A DNA stretch of 64,000 nt from Enoplosus armatus (Eukaryota > Chordata > Actinopteri > Centrarchiformes > Enoplosidae). The position numbers and the translations under genes were made by a program. Below are positions 40,471 to 53,837 of this stretch, in pieces (position 1 is the stretch's first letter; each line of letters opens with the position of its first letter). The notes under the pieces were generated by a model. The model worked only from the letters and a program-made list of their open reading frames with translations, was not told the origin of the DNA and did not search any database. The stretch lies in NCBI RefSeq assembly GCF_043641665.1, contig NC_092186.1, positions 13,582,001 to 13,646,000 of the forward strand. Direction: 5' to 3'.

Positions 40471-40830
40471 TAAAGGAATAGTTCGACATTTTGAAAAATA
40501 CGCTTAAGAGAGAAGAGTTATGCCATTCGGTACGGTACTGTACGATAAATATAAAGCTACAGCCAGCAGCTAGGTAGCTTAGCAAAGCATAAAGACTGGA
40601 AACAGGGGGAAACAGCTAGCCTGGCTCTGTCAAAAGGCAACAAAATCCGCCTATCAACACCTCTGAAGCTTACTAATTAACACGTTATGTCTCATTTGTT
40701 TAATCTGTAAAAACGACAAGTTGTGGTTTATAGGGACTTTTGTACCAGGCTATTTGGTGGTAGGGCGCAATGAGTTCCTGGAGCCTCTGCTGGTTGCCTG
40801 GCAACCTCAAGGTGATGATATGACATCTTT
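40471..40830 (+). repeat. High-copy percomorph dispersed repeat
   Basis: Begins AAAGGAATAGTTCGACATTT, continues with the segment containing AAAGACTGGAAACAGGGGGA and AGCTAGCCTGGCTCTGTC, and ends near TGCTGGTTGCCTGGCAACC. I recognise this from the genomes of many spiny-rayed fishes, where it is very abundant. It has no coding capacity. Its presence is the main evidence for percomorph origin. It carries an X-box-like palindrome near its 3' end. Confidence 0.75.
40793..40805. promoter_or_regulatory. X-box-like palindrome inside dispersed repeat
   Basis: GTTGCCTGGCAAC is an inverted repeat of GTTGCC and GGCAAC with a one-base centre, fitting the RFX X-box consensus. It lies near the end of the percomorph repeat, so the same site probably occurs in many copies in the genome. 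Confidence 0.45.
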
Positions 40831-43023
40831 AATACAATGCTCACATGCCATATTTAAGGGTTAGGGTTGAAAGAGTTATTGGTTGTTGTAGTCATTTTTC
40901 CTGTCTAATATGCTGCGTGAAGAGATCCCTTTGTATCGCAATTAAGTTGTGAAGAAATGGGGGTCATTCAAAAGTTCAACTGAAGCTAATATGCTTCAAG
41001 TAGGTAGCTTCATTGCGGCAGTCACATGAAGCTTGAAGTGAATGGAACAGTCCAAACGGGACTAGGTTAAGGCTACATTAACTTAAACATGAAACAGATA
41101 GGTGATGTATACCATTCAGTAACTGATTTGTTGAAGATCAGTGCCAGCAGAGACAGGATATATTGTACAACAAACCAAGTTTATCACCATATGATAAAGT
41201 ATGCATCGTGCAAGCTCTCCCACCAGCAATTAGACCCATCCCCTGGAACACCTCAGCAACAAACCATAACATTAATATGTTACTAAGTTTTGAATCCTTT
41301 AAATGTTTTCCTTGCACTTTACTAAGAACATGTTCTGTTTAAAAACCATAGCCCTGACTGGGTGTTCTGCAGTCCAAAATATTGTCTGAATAAAAAGACG
41401 CAATTTAATCTAAATTTAATATTTAAATAATCTTGTCTGTCATGTCTTATATAGCCACGCACGCACACACAATAAGTGCTTGTGTATTTGTAAACATTAT
41501 GTGGAAACTGTTGTGAAAATAATCTTAATATACAACAAAACCAGGATAAGAGCAGACAATAACAGGGGACAATAAGGAGGAAAAAAATCATATTGTTGTG
41601 AGTCCATCTATGCTCCAGTGAGCTCCTCGTTTCAATATAGATGAAGAAAGCTGGGCCCGGGGACAGCAGTGAGATATGCAGGCAGCCCACACATATCTGA
41701 TGATGTACAGGCCTGCCTGCACATTCTAAAGAGAACACATTTTCTAGCTAGCCTTTTATAATTGTATTTTTTTCCGTCCAAAAGGCCCTAGAGCTAGACT
41801 GGTATGCTCCATCTGAAGCGGTTGGTGTAGTAATGGGTCATAGTGATGCATTCATACTGGGGACTGGCTTAATTGTATTATCAATCTCATCCAGACAGTG
41901 CTTCAGCCCCACAGCTTTGGACATGCTACTGTCAGACACTCTGCATTAGTATTGGGGAGTGAACCATGAGGAATTGCAATCTTCACTTTCATCTGTTTCT
42001 TAAGCCTAAAACGGTGGGTTAGCTGGTTGGATGATGTTTTCATCAGAATCTGGGCACTGCCATCCCTCGCTTCTCACCCTTCCTTTCTGTCCACCCGTCT
42101 GTCTGTCACTCTCCCCTTCTCTTTCTTTATCTTTTGCTTTTGGCGTGTCTTGTGTGTTGGTGGTCACAGAGTAAATGTAAGTCTGTTCCAATTTCATGCT
42201 ATCTTTTAACAAGTTAATTATGTTGAGCCCTACAAAGACTGAGGCCAGGCAGAGGAGGTGGCGGCACTGGCAGAGGGACAACTGCCCAGGTCAGCTCTTT
42301 GTTGTTCTATCTTGTTTTGTGTCTTCCTCTCCAAGCACTCTCCTTCATCTCTTTTCTCTTCTCATCTTCTCTATATTCTCTTGGTGTAAGTCCCTCCTTC
42401 CTTTCCTCTCTTCCTCAGTAGTAATCTTTCCAGCAACTCCAGTGGTTGAGGAGAGTTGAGGCGAGAGATAAAAGCGTAGAGAGCTGAGGAGTCCTTGGCA
42501 AGCCTAAGGCAAGGAGAAGGTCAACAGGCCTGCTAAGAAGGGCTGTTATCATCTTGGTAACATGTTATCGGAGGGCCTGCAGTAGTGTTTATTTACAGTT
42601 ATTGCTCCCTCTGGGTGCACACTTCAACGCCTGGGGCTGATTGCTCTGTAATGAGTTCAGGAACACAGGGAGCCAATGCAAGAAAAGAAGAGAAACAAGG
42701 GAGGCAAGAAATCACTGGCCAATAACCAATAGGTCAGCAAGAAAAAAAATCAAGGAACAACAGCAAACGCCCATCATTGAAAATCCAGGAGAACCAGACA
42801 AAAAGCAAGTGAATTCTTTCTTTCCAGCGCCAATGTCATTCCATTCAAGAGTAAACAAATCACCCTAAATTGGACAACAGTTTCTCAAATGAGGTAAAGC
42901 CCAGTTAATCCAGTACAGCAGTAAATGGCTCTTGAACTGGAGTCGGCTGTAGTTTGTCTTCTAAGGAAGGACCACAGCTCGGACTTAAAACACTTGATTT
43001 CCATCTCTAATGTCCAGAACCCC

Positions 43024-43059
43024 TCTTGTAATTTACTTTGTCAGTCGTAAATTACAAGA
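43024..43059. repeat. 13-bp perfect hairpin
   Basis: TCTTGTAATTTAC (43024-43036) and its exact reverse complement (43047-43059) are separated by 10 bases. It lies in unique intronic sequence; function is unknown. Confidence 0.7.
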
Positions 43060-43483
43060 TCACAGTCGTGCTTTTTCTGTATTTATTTGCTTGACCAGTC
43101 CAGTATTGTGTGCACTAATCAGATTGGTCCATATTTAACGGGCTGAAAGGTGAAGTGGCAAGCGTGAATCCAGGAGTTGGACAAATCAGTCTATCTGTAA
43201 ATCCCAGGGTGGGTTTTTCAACAGTTAGGAGCACTGCAGAGGAAATCTCTCATTGAGGAACAGCTTTTCAATCTAGGGAATTACACTAAGTGCTGCTACT
43301 GTCAATGCAATGCCAGGTTTCAGAAAGAAAAAAAAAAAGAAAAAGCAGGAAAAGGCAGTACTGAATGCCAGTCAAAAGGCTTGGCAGAAGATCAAGGAGT
43401 TCTTCAGCAATCATTTTGCCAGGCACTGCATCCAACCATCATGCAATTAAGAGAAATTAAGATACAGAGCAATAAATATATAA

Positions 43484-43503
43484 ATATATATATATATATA
43501 TAT
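43484..43503. repeat. (AT)10 microsatellite
   Basis: A 20-bp AT tract in an A/T-rich context. Confidence 0.9.
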
Positions 43504-44221
43504 GACAAAGTCACAAAGTATGAATATAAATTCTATTTTTTTTTTCTAGAATATACCATAAAAGCAAATCCATCCTATGACAAGCTAATCCCTTTTTATA
43601 CCATCGGATATGGGAGATTAAGAGACATAATTTGGTAATTCAATTTAGACATAATTCATCAGAGAAGAAGAGAGCAGGGAGCTTTTTGGGATGAAGTTTC
43701 TCCATCACAGCAGGAGGCTCCAGATGATGCCAAGTTCATGATGCAGAGATGATAACTGGAATGACTTAATTTAGAAAGAAAGGACTCCAAACATATTTGC
43801 ATCTTAATATCTCTGTATTACGTTGTGGTTAAAGCCATGGCCAACGGGAAGGGACAGTGTCCTCAAGAATCTCAATAATCAATGGAGTGCAGTTGTTAAA
43901 GTAAAAGTAGTTAAACATAGTTTCAGTTTGAAACAAAGACATTATTTGGCAGATGTTTACTTTGACATTTTAGTGATTCCCTCTGGCAGCAGTATGTCCC
44001 CATGTGTCTCCCAGTGCTACTTACTTTCAAACAGGAAAGCACACCCTTCTCTTATAATTCTTCACTACACTCTGCCAAAGTTGCTGAATCAATCCCAGAA
44101 TAATCCATACCTAAACCTTAATTCATATCACTTATTTTAGGCAACAAATTCTTAAAAGACAAACAAAAACACACATACCAGAAGAGACAACAGAACTTTA
44201 GTCTCAGTTATTATATGGTTC

Positions 44222-44640
44222 TTAAAGGTGCACTAGTCAGTATTGTTATGTGAACAATGGGTCAAATGATTATGTGTAATGTGAAAGGGGACACCTGACT
44301 CTACAGTGTTTTTGATTGTTTTGCTCATATCAGCATCATTTCCAGACACAGGCAGCTGTTTTCAAGTTAAAAAAAGCTCTAATAAATCCACTGTATCCTA
44401 CCTGCCCAGCACCATACAAGAGACAGACAAAGTCAGCGACTAGCTGGTGAACATAGTGGAAAATTTAGCAGCCCAAGAACGGATACTTTCCACAGAAGTT
44501 GGTGAAGACCAAAATAAAGCTAAAAGAGAGTAAATATTTATTTATTTACATTTATAGGTGATAATATGTCAATATTGTGTTCACAACTTATTGCATTGCC
44601 CCCAAGTGACGGAAGAATCAACCAATGCAGGTTTAACGTT
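44222..44640. repeat. Probable dispersed repeat (MITE-like)
   Basis: Starts CTTAAAGGTGCACTAGTCAG and ends near CAATGCAGGTTTAACG, with the internal blocks GAACATAGTGGAAAATTTAGCAG and GTTGGTGAAGACCAAAATAAAGCTAAAA that I have seen repeatedly in fish genomes. The ends are weakly inverted (TTAAAGGTGC versus TTAAACCTGC). Boundaries are approximate. Confidence 0.45.
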
Positions 44641-47600
44641 AACGTAAGAGTTATCTCCAAATGTTTTATCTACAGCTTGTATCTCATTGTTTTTTATGCA
44701 AGTGTAAATTGTTTGTGCTAAAGATTCAAGTAGAAATTCTTTCCTATATGAGTGCTTCTTCACTAAATGATATAGTTGTTCACAGTCTGATAACAGGTCC
44801 AGATAACTCTCCTTATGCAAAATGCAACAGGTTATGTATAAAAACTTGACACTTAACCTTTCTCTTTAAAATGTTTTTCAGAACCGCAACAAGTGAATGC
44901 TACAGCTTTTTAAAGAAAAATACAGTTACAGTATATATTTGAAAATGAGGCAAAACAACATCTGTGAACCTCGAAAAGGAGAATAGATACTTTTTAGTCT
45001 CTCCAAAAACTAGAGCACATTCCAATATGTTCCCTATTAAGAGCTGTTTGAAATGTCCATGGAAAAAAATCCTGATAACAGCATTTGCCCCCGAGGTGTG
45101 AATTTCAATACTGTTTACTTTGAGCAGTAGACCTACAAGATAGCTGCCTGGATTCAGACCAAATGTATTCCATCAAAATTCTGCTTCTGTCAGTATTTCA
45201 CCATTCACTGTATAAGCATATTCTGTACATGAATTTGTGTTATCAAACAAACCCTGGCACATCAATGAAGCTCATCTCACTGAGAGGTTTTCTAAATAAA
45301 TCAGCAGAATAAACACAGGCAGCTTGAAAAACATGAACTGGTAAAGCATTACAAATCCTTGCCATTTTCCAAACCCGTACAGTCTTGCCTGGGATGAAAA
45401 ATGAGACGTCTGCTCTGAAACTGTGTTTATGGCGTCAGGAATTGCTTGGAAATGAATTACTGGATGAATCACTGGAGCCCTGTGCGCGAGCACCACTTGT
45501 GCAATGCAGAATTCTAGTCGCAGTAATTTTCACTTACGACACACTTGCTACAGGCAGACCCTGAGCCAATGAATAGTGATGCTCCAAAGTACATTTAGAA
45601 CACAAAATAGCCTAAAGCTGGAATTTAAAAACAACAACAAAGTTAAACCTGTTTGTGTCACACCGCATCCTACAACACGGATGAAGCAACCACAATGCCA
45701 ATTTTTATGTTACAAATAGGCTATTTCTTATACTATCCAGTATCTGAATATTCCTCCCCTCAACCTTTCCAAATCTCACAGCCATGCCGTGTATACAGTT
45801 GATAATCAAATCCTTTCATTACTCAAAATTTCCAAAACAGCTTGCTGCTGCTAGCATTTGGTGACATTTTGAGAAGATGAGGTGCTGGCTGGGACTCCTA
45901 TGTATAGCTCATATCAGAGGCATCAACAATTAACTTACAAAACACTGAGGTTGATTGTACTACTTCCTGGCAGAGGAGGCATCTCCGACCAGCGCAACTG
46001 AGCCAATGTGTTCACTCAGTGATTAGACGTGACCATATGCAACAGGCCCGAATGTCAGACAGGATTATCGCTCTGTTTCATTTGCTCAGCATTTCATGCA
46101 ATCCTACTGATATCACTTCTCACCTCCCATGGCAAAACACTCTGTCAAGCCCCTATGAAACTATGTGATAAAGGCAGATAGTTGTGCTCTGTAGTTATTA
46201 TGATTCTCAGATTGACCAACTTCGGAGTGTTTGTTCTGCCCAGACATGCAAATTAAGAAAAAACAAAGATGCTGTTTGGAAATAGTTGTATATCAGTTCA
46301 TTAAACAGAAAACAACAAAACAAGCTATAAACAAAACACTGACGTGACGTTTCCAAACTGTTGCCTTTTTACACATCCAGCAGATACGAAGTAACATAGC
46401 ATTCAGTTGGGGTAGTGTTTGTGTGATAGAAAGTCCAGTATTCAATTCTCTTTTAGCTCTGTTTTTCTTTCCATCAAATTCTGATTTAGTTACTTTGTCT
46501 GTCGTTTGGTTGAAAACAGACTGCTGTGGTCGAAAACAACATTGTTAGAGCGGTGAGAGTGAACCAAAACAGTACAGTTACAGGTCGGAAAATCAAAACA
46601 ATGACCTGTAAGCACTCTTTAGGGCTGAGGGGAACTACAGAGTTGAGTGACAATTTTGTATAGGTTCATACAAGCAACCCCTTTCACATACAAGTAGTCA
46701 TGTGTTCCACTGTTAATATAAAAATATATAGTCACTTTAGAGACTGCATGTAAGTTTTTGCGCTGCGCTTCCCTCAGGGTCAAGCCAATATAACACTCAT
46801 GGCATGATATGGCACAAAAAAGGAAATAAAGCTGAAAAAATATGCCTGAAGAAAGCAAGAGATAGGACATGACGATAATAAAAAACACAATAATAATAAA
46901 GAGTAATCTCTTATGGATACAAATGGCCAATAAACAGCATAAATCAAAAGCAATGGTCTTTCCAACAGTCCCTAGACAACTCAAATTTATCTCCATACTC
47001 TACTCCTGACTTAAAAGAAAGAGAGAGGAGAGAAAACTGCTAAAAGGGAAACTGGAGAGGCCATTTAGTGATTTGAGCAGTGAAGCTTCTCCGCTGCCAA
47101 GGACATGTAAGAGAGACGGAGAGACTGGGAGTGCCTCTCAATACATCAGATGTCAGGAGTGTTCCCTCCCACTCAGACGAATGGATCTTCTTTTGGAAAG
47201 CCCATAAGAGTTAGAGCAATCTAAGGTTGGTGAGCTATACAAAAAAATACAGTAAATGCCGAACAATCAAAAGGCCATATGACTGCACAACACTGAGTAA
47301 CGTCTTCTTGTGTGGGGAGATAACCACCACAAAATGTCAAAAATTATGTTCATGTTGAATAAAAGAAAACTTGACACATAAAAATGTATTTCCATCCTTG
47401 GGCTGCCTCTCCTTCTGGCTTGTTTCATCAGAGAGGAAGCGAGGCGAGGCAGAGAGCTGTATACTGCGGCAAGCTCAAGCCTCTCCAAGCCACTCATTCT
47501 GAGCATCTAGCTTGATTGTAAAAACGTTTCCCTCTTCTTTAATCAATGGAAACTCAACTATCCTGATTCATGGGGCACTCTGGAGTATATAAATATCTTC

Positions 47601-48543
47601 TGACAAGCTTGACTGCGTTCACTCCCCACCCCACCAGCTCCAGACCACCAGCCACCAGCGTTCATATTATTCTTTTCTTCTGTACTTTTTTTTTTGTCTT
47701 CCCAACCATATCTCTCTTGCTTTCTGTTTCTATCTCTCCGTCTTTGCTCTGTAAATTTAGCTGCAGCTATGACTCTAATCAGTCATTCAGAGGGACTGTG
47801 CAACTGCAACATGACAATTTCTGGGAGAAGATAAGGCCGGACAGATTAAATACACTGTTCAGTGTTGGAAGAAAAGGAAAAAATAAATTAAAAGAAAAAA
47901 GCAAAAAGGGAGAAACAATGAAACCTTCATCATCAGTGAACACTGGAAACATTTTCTTCAACATTTATCCTCATTACTCATCTCCTGGCAGCCTTTTTTT
48001 GTTTTGTTTTTCTTTATCTCTGCATTTCTTCATCAATTATCATTACTGAGAGGTGATTTAAAATCTGAAGAGCAAATCCATGACGTGCTTCAGAGATTCC
48101 ATAAAGTCTATAATGTCAGAGTTGTTTTTAGAGAAAGTGTTTTCATAAAACATAAACAAAAACATTGCCATACTTTAGACTTATCTCTGATGATCATCTA
48201 GGCAGTGGCGAGTGTTCTTTTCTCTATCACTATACATTGTTAAGGTGATATTGAGTGAAGAGGATGTTGAGTGAAAACAGGGAAATAGGAGATAGACAAA
48301 TGCAATACAAAACTAGACATCTGGTGAAGTATGGCAGAAGATTGCCATGATCCTTCAGCAGTTATATGTTGACATGAATAAGTTAGATAAGATATTCATA
48401 AACTGTGAATTTATGAATGTTGTTCACCCAGATCTATTGTCATACTGTACAATCACAGTTTTTGCATGCTTGTTTAATACCTGCTTTTCTCAGTTTAACA
48501 AGCTGTGACAAAACACACAAGCCAGGTTAGTAACTCGTAACTG

Positions 48544-48626
48544 ACAGAAATGCCAGTATGGCAGACTGGAGAACAGATATGCACGTACTGGCATTTCTGT
48601 GCATATCTGTTCTCCAGTCTGCCATA
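48544..48626. repeat. Interleaved double inverted repeat (A-B-A'-B')
   Basis: Arm A (48544-48558, 15 bp) is the exact reverse complement of A' (48586-48600). Arm B (48557-48584, 28 bp) is the exact reverse complement of B' (48599-48626). The order is A, B, A', B', so the two hairpins are mutually exclusive or pseudoknot-like. Both pairs are 100% matched, so the event looks recent or maintained. Confidence 0.9.
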
Positions 48627-51600
48627 TAAGTTGGATTGTATTGAGTGAACTGATTGTAGAGCCAGATGAGTCTATGAGTTGTGCTTATCAATGGATCCCA
48701 TTAAACACTTGTCACCCCTGGGGAATTTCTTTGACCATGCAAGTCATTGTCGGCAGACAGCAGTCTGACTAATCAATGAGTGCTTAATTACATCTGGTGT
48801 ATGGTCCAGAGGTGCAGTAAAACAATATGCCTGCACTGTCAGTGTCATCCTTTTGTAGAGACAGATGGTACTTTAGTCAGCGACATTGCGAGGATGCATT
48901 CACAAAAGAATTTGGGACTTAACTGAAAATGTCAACAGTTGGAGTGTGTGACGAAACAAATGTGACAAGACAAGATAAGAATGTCATTTGGATTTCACTC
49001 TAAAAAACAATTAGGCTTCTCTTATCACGTTCACGAATCTCTGCCTCTTGACACAATACACAACAATAGGCCAAGACTTAATGTTTACAGATTAACTAAA
49101 TCTTCTATTCTCTACCATGATGTTGCATTGTCCTAAGTAGCATAAAAAGATGATCTCAACAAGTAAAACTCTATTTGCATATGGGGTTTAATGAAAATTT
49201 GCATATTGCTCTTTACACAGTCAACTTACGCAATCAACAAGGTTTGCAATGACGTCTAAAGAAAATAGTCATAATGTTGAAGTTCTACTGTACCAAACAC
49301 AACATAGACGGGGTCATCATCATACTGTATGTTATCTTTAAGCAGAAACGGGAAAAGGCTTTTAATGGTTTAGAATAACTCTGTGTCAGAGGACCTGTTG
49401 GCTGAGACACCTACTGTATGCAAATCTGTAGGCCATCACTGACTTGATCAGCATAGGGCTGACAACAAAGTGAATTAAGCCTCATCTAAATGTAAATGAG
49501 GTGTTATACCTTTGGCAAACAGCTTACATAACCAGTATCTATTTTAATAAACCAATTAGATTTTATTCCGCGCTATCCTAACGCAAGAAAATAAAATCTG
49601 CGCTTTATGAAAATGTACATGGGATGCAGATAGCTGTCGACCAAAGCAAGGAAAAAGGGGGCACAAAACCTCCCTGAGTTATAGGTCTGCATAAATTTCA
49701 AATGAAAACGTCTACATGAAATACTGTGTTTCGGCCATTAAGTCTGGTTAGAGAGGACTTAAATAGACATAGGATGTCATGAAAGACCATTTCAATAGCT
49801 TTGAGAAATATAATATGTAGCAGCAGCTTACACGCTACTCTCATTCATTGGTATCGCAGATGTCGGACTGATTGCATGAGAAAAAGCAGCTCATTTTATA
49901 AGCCTAGCTGCTACTTCAGGTATGCACACTGTTTTATCAAATGTGAATATGGGCCCTAAATGTACTGTAAAAACAATATGTTTTGCCCCTGGGTAGATGA
50001 ACCTAGAATGTTTTTAAAATCTTCAACCTCTAATAAGACTTAATAATGAGTGAAAAGACCTTGCTCTCTTCTACAATTTAAGTGTAGCTATTTTCTCTGG
50101 AACAGGATTTTAAGGATAAATAAACATTCTATCAATATTGGACTATTACTGGATATAACCTTAAAGTAAGACATATTTCACCTCATTTAAAAAATAATTA
50201 AAAATGCAATAGAAATATTTCACGGATGTCAAGCCAAGTTAAAGTTTTTATACAAAGTAAGTCAGCTGTATTTAAGGGAAATCAATAGTGAATGAAAACA
50301 CAAAACTTCTGGTTTATATCATACCACCATTATTTATTCCATGGATAAATTAGTGGGAGGTTTTAATTCTTAACCTAAGTGTTCATGAGATCCTCATAAA
50401 TCACATCTTTTTTTTATTATTATTATTTTATAAAGCTAGCCCAACATACATAAAGCAAGTGAGGTTAACATCCCAATGTATTTGCAAGAATTTCAGCTTT
50501 TTGTTTCATTAAATGTCAATAAAACATATTATTAATAATTATTATTAATATCCAGAAGTATTGTATTTAATCAAACTATAGTAAAATGATGACTTTGGTT
50601 GAATGTACAAGTGGAGTGGTTCCAGTAGTATGTACACACTTTTTAAATATTCTTTGTCCTGACGATAAGACGATAACCACAAACCTTTTTTACAGCCACA
50701 CAGAGGGTGTGTGGGTTTAAATATATCTTAGAATAACTTCAATGAACAGGTTGCAATAGTTAGAAAACCATCAGAGGATAATAACTACTCGGTACAAGTT
50801 AACTAAGCATTCACACAGAGTACAATGTGAAAGAACTATTATAAACTAATATCGAGGCTCACTTTTAAGTAAGGGGAACAAAATCAGTGATGGTTAAATG
50901 GAACAGCAACAGGGCATTAATTTGACATTAGCTGGCAAATATCAATTCAACCCCCATTCTAACTTTAGTAATGCATTTGCTGGAAAGAGATTAATATCAA
51001 TTCCATAAATCATTCAGGAGATACATCCGGAGCCAGAGACACTGGTATGTTAGCTGATCTCAGTGTGGAAGCTCAGCGCCCATTAATCAATGTCTGAGCT
51101 CCTCTGGCCATGTCATCTGGGGAAAAAAGGCAAATTTATAAAAAGGGCAATCACCACACTGATATCTCAGGACGATCCTCCTAATGTAACATGTTTAGAT
51201 CTTTACTCACTGGTACTATATATATGCACTCACCTTCTCATCTCTCTTGTCTACTGTGTACAAAACTGTGGATTAGGTTCCCTATTTCCTTATTTATACC
51301 TTTATATGCCATATGCTCTTGTAAAATTAATTAGGACATATGACAACTGTAAGAAAATAACTACTTTTTTGCATGTGATCAGTTAACCTCTAACTCTTTT
51401 AAGTGTATCAGAGACAATATCATAGTAACAAGACCAGGTCAAAACCTAGTACTGTATATGGCTGGTCAGTGTGCTATATTGCTGCCAAATTGTTACACGG
51501 ATAGTCAGTGGTAGTGTCTATAACGTGAATTTCTGGATATTAAATGTTTATCTGCAAATTTCTGTTGTGGTCCCAGCAATATTTGTTCTTAAAGTGTACT

Positions 51601-52231
51601 GAAGTAGAATTTCACATGACATGGTTAAGCTACGTTTGAGTCAAAAAACACTATAAATGTAGTTGCAGGAAAAAAATCCACTCATATCTTAAGATGTTTG
51701 ATTTGAAAACGTATTCTAATTATGAATATTCTACTTATCTATTAACTCCCCGTGCTCTTTCATTCGTTTCTACCTGCGGGATGTCTCTCATTTTTGTATG
51801 ACTCACTCTGTTTTGAGTGTTTTGTCAGAGTGATTGTTATTTGGGATGCTTTAACTGTGCGCTCTCCCTCATGCCTCTCAGCACATTGAGAGCTGTTACA
51901 CTGACCCAAACCATACTCTGCTCTATGCTGGACTGTTACAGCGCGTGACCATCATCTCAATACCCACAGCAGTAGGTTTTATGTTGCAAGTTTCATACCC
52001 TCATGGTGAATATCAGGTATTTTACTGTCTCTGTGCCATCTGTGCACCTATGATGTAGCATACTGAGATGTGCTATGACGCATTGGCAAGGTATGGACTG
52101 GTTATTGATTTCTCGTGTGTGTCTGTGTTTGTGGGTACCAGATGGACCCAGTGGGGCGTGGACCACGGAGGACTTCGCCCTTATCCCACTAGCTATGGCC
52201 TTAGAGGGCAAAGCCAATACGAAATAGAACA

Positions 52232-52521
52232 TTAGTTATGTACCGTAACTCCACGTTCTATGAGTATAGGCACAGCCCTCTAAGCTGTGGCCCCCAATGG
52301 TTCCTTTAACTAGCTGAAGAAAAAGCTGTTTTTGGGAGCCAGGTGTCCAGTCCCAGAAAAACATATACACAAGGTGAGAACGAGGTGAGGCCCACGTAGT
52401 AAGTGGGTGTAGACTAAAAGTCTTCACTGATGCTAAAGTGATGGATGAACCCACTAGCAATATCATTGAAGGCTGCGCCTATACTCGAATCTAGAATCTG
52501 GAATTACAGAACATAACTAAC
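52232..52521. mobile_element. Foldback / terminal-inverted-repeat element
   Basis: The left arm (52232-52277, starting TTAGTTATG and running into GAGTATAGGCACAGCC) matches the reverse complement of the right arm (52471-52521, ending ACATAACTAAC), with small indels, over about 45-50 bp. The internal 190 bp has no coding capacity. A partial copy of the inner arm (GGCCTTAGAGGGC, 52198-52210) just outside the left end is complementary to GCCCTCTAAG at 52275-52284, so the structure may be compound. This is a non-autonomous MITE or foldback element. Confidence 0.65.
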
Positions 52522-53479
52522 ATTCCCCACCATTCATTTTTAAAGAGCAATGGCCTCCCACACTCGACCAACCAATGATGTAACGTCATCATTCAGTAAC
52601 TCGCTCAGTCACGGAGAAACTTTCACATCTCTAGGGCTGGCCTCCATTTTGCTGCGGTCCAGCCAAAAATCAACTTTGAAGAACAACATTGACGATGTCA
52701 CCAAGGCCAGACATCAGAAAGCAAACAGGGTGAAGCTCATCCCACTCTGCAGAAACCAAAATGGGCTTGTCTGTGGAAATATGAAATCTGAGTGCCATCT
52801 GAACCTAATCTTCACACAGAGATTCAGTCCCTGAGAGACCGGCCGATTCCCTGATTTACTCTGCCTACTTGTGTGCTTGAGTGTGTGGATCTAACCAGCT
52901 GACCTTGTCAGTGGTGAGAAAGTTAAGTTATTTTCATCGTTGTGCCATTCAGCTGTCAGAAAAAGTGGCAAACAAAGGCCATTAACAAATGACACTGGAG
53001 CATATTAACTTCATCTTACTGTATGCCTAGCTCCAACAAAAGAGATGGACAAATTAACAGGTTGATCACCCTTTCAAGTAGACATAATATATTTCTCATT
53101 TTAGCCACGCTGGCAGCTCTAGTGATGGTTGTTGAAGTTGGTCGGTCAGTCGGTAATCACTAACGTGATTATACACATAATTTATGTGTAAAAGGTGGTT
53201 CTGCCAAAAGAAACTATACAGAGAAATGACAAAAAATAGCCATATAATAACAACAAAAAGTTAATGCAGAGATAAAAATGGAATATAGTATACAGTATAC
53301 TGCAAAATACATATAGACCCTGTACATGCCCGGATACAGACACATGCATTTATGTACACATAAGTATACATGTGAACAAGCAAGTATCAATAATGATACA
53401 AAAAGATTGTCTCAAAGGACGGATTATTTGTTTTTCAGATCTGATTAGGCCATAGTACAGGGAGAATATAAGAAAGTCG

Positions 53480-53837
53480 CTGCAAGAAAATAGCTCAAAC
53501 AACACCTGCTCTTAAGTCCCTGCGCTGAATTCTAGTTATTCATAATAAAGATTTTAAGATCCTAGCACTAGTCTATAATCTTCTCGACGAATTATCCCTG
53601 ATAATACTGTTGCCAAGATATGTCATGGTCTTGATAGAGCTCTCAGATCCACAGATTCACAGTTGCTTGTAATACCAGAAAACAATCACATATCCTGAAG
53701 ATGCCTTATGCTTTTGTACCCAAACCCTGGAATAGTCTAATAGTCTTATTGGATTTGAAGGAGATTCTGTAAACCTGCTTCACCTCTTCACCTGTAATTG
53801 TCTTTTTTATATAAATAAAGCATTTTGAATTAAAAAA
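53480..53837 (+). mobile_element. Decayed non-LTR retrotransposon 3' end (L2/Jockey-like)
   Basis: Three frame-shifted fragments retain the usual C-terminal part of a LINE reverse-transcriptase protein. At 53547-53600 the frame reads KDFKILALVYNLL, like the FKILLLVYKAL block. At 53633-53680 it reads DRALRSTDSQLLVIPE, like the R-A-L-R-S-x-D-x-x-L-L-V-P block. At 53707-53739 it reads YAFVPKPWNSL, like the A-P-x-L-W-N-S-L-P block. Frame changes between the blocks show it is dead. The 3' end is A-rich (ATAAATAAAG, then GAATTAAA). Clade assignment is approximate. Confidence 0.72.

Noticed and set aside
44581..44820. Minus-strand 79-codon frame
   Set aside because: It overlaps a probable dispersed repeat and has no recognisable domain.
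47570..48049. Plus-strand open frame of 159 codons
   Set aside because: Ser/Phe/Leu-rich translation of pyrimidine-rich intron sequence, with no homology that I recognise.
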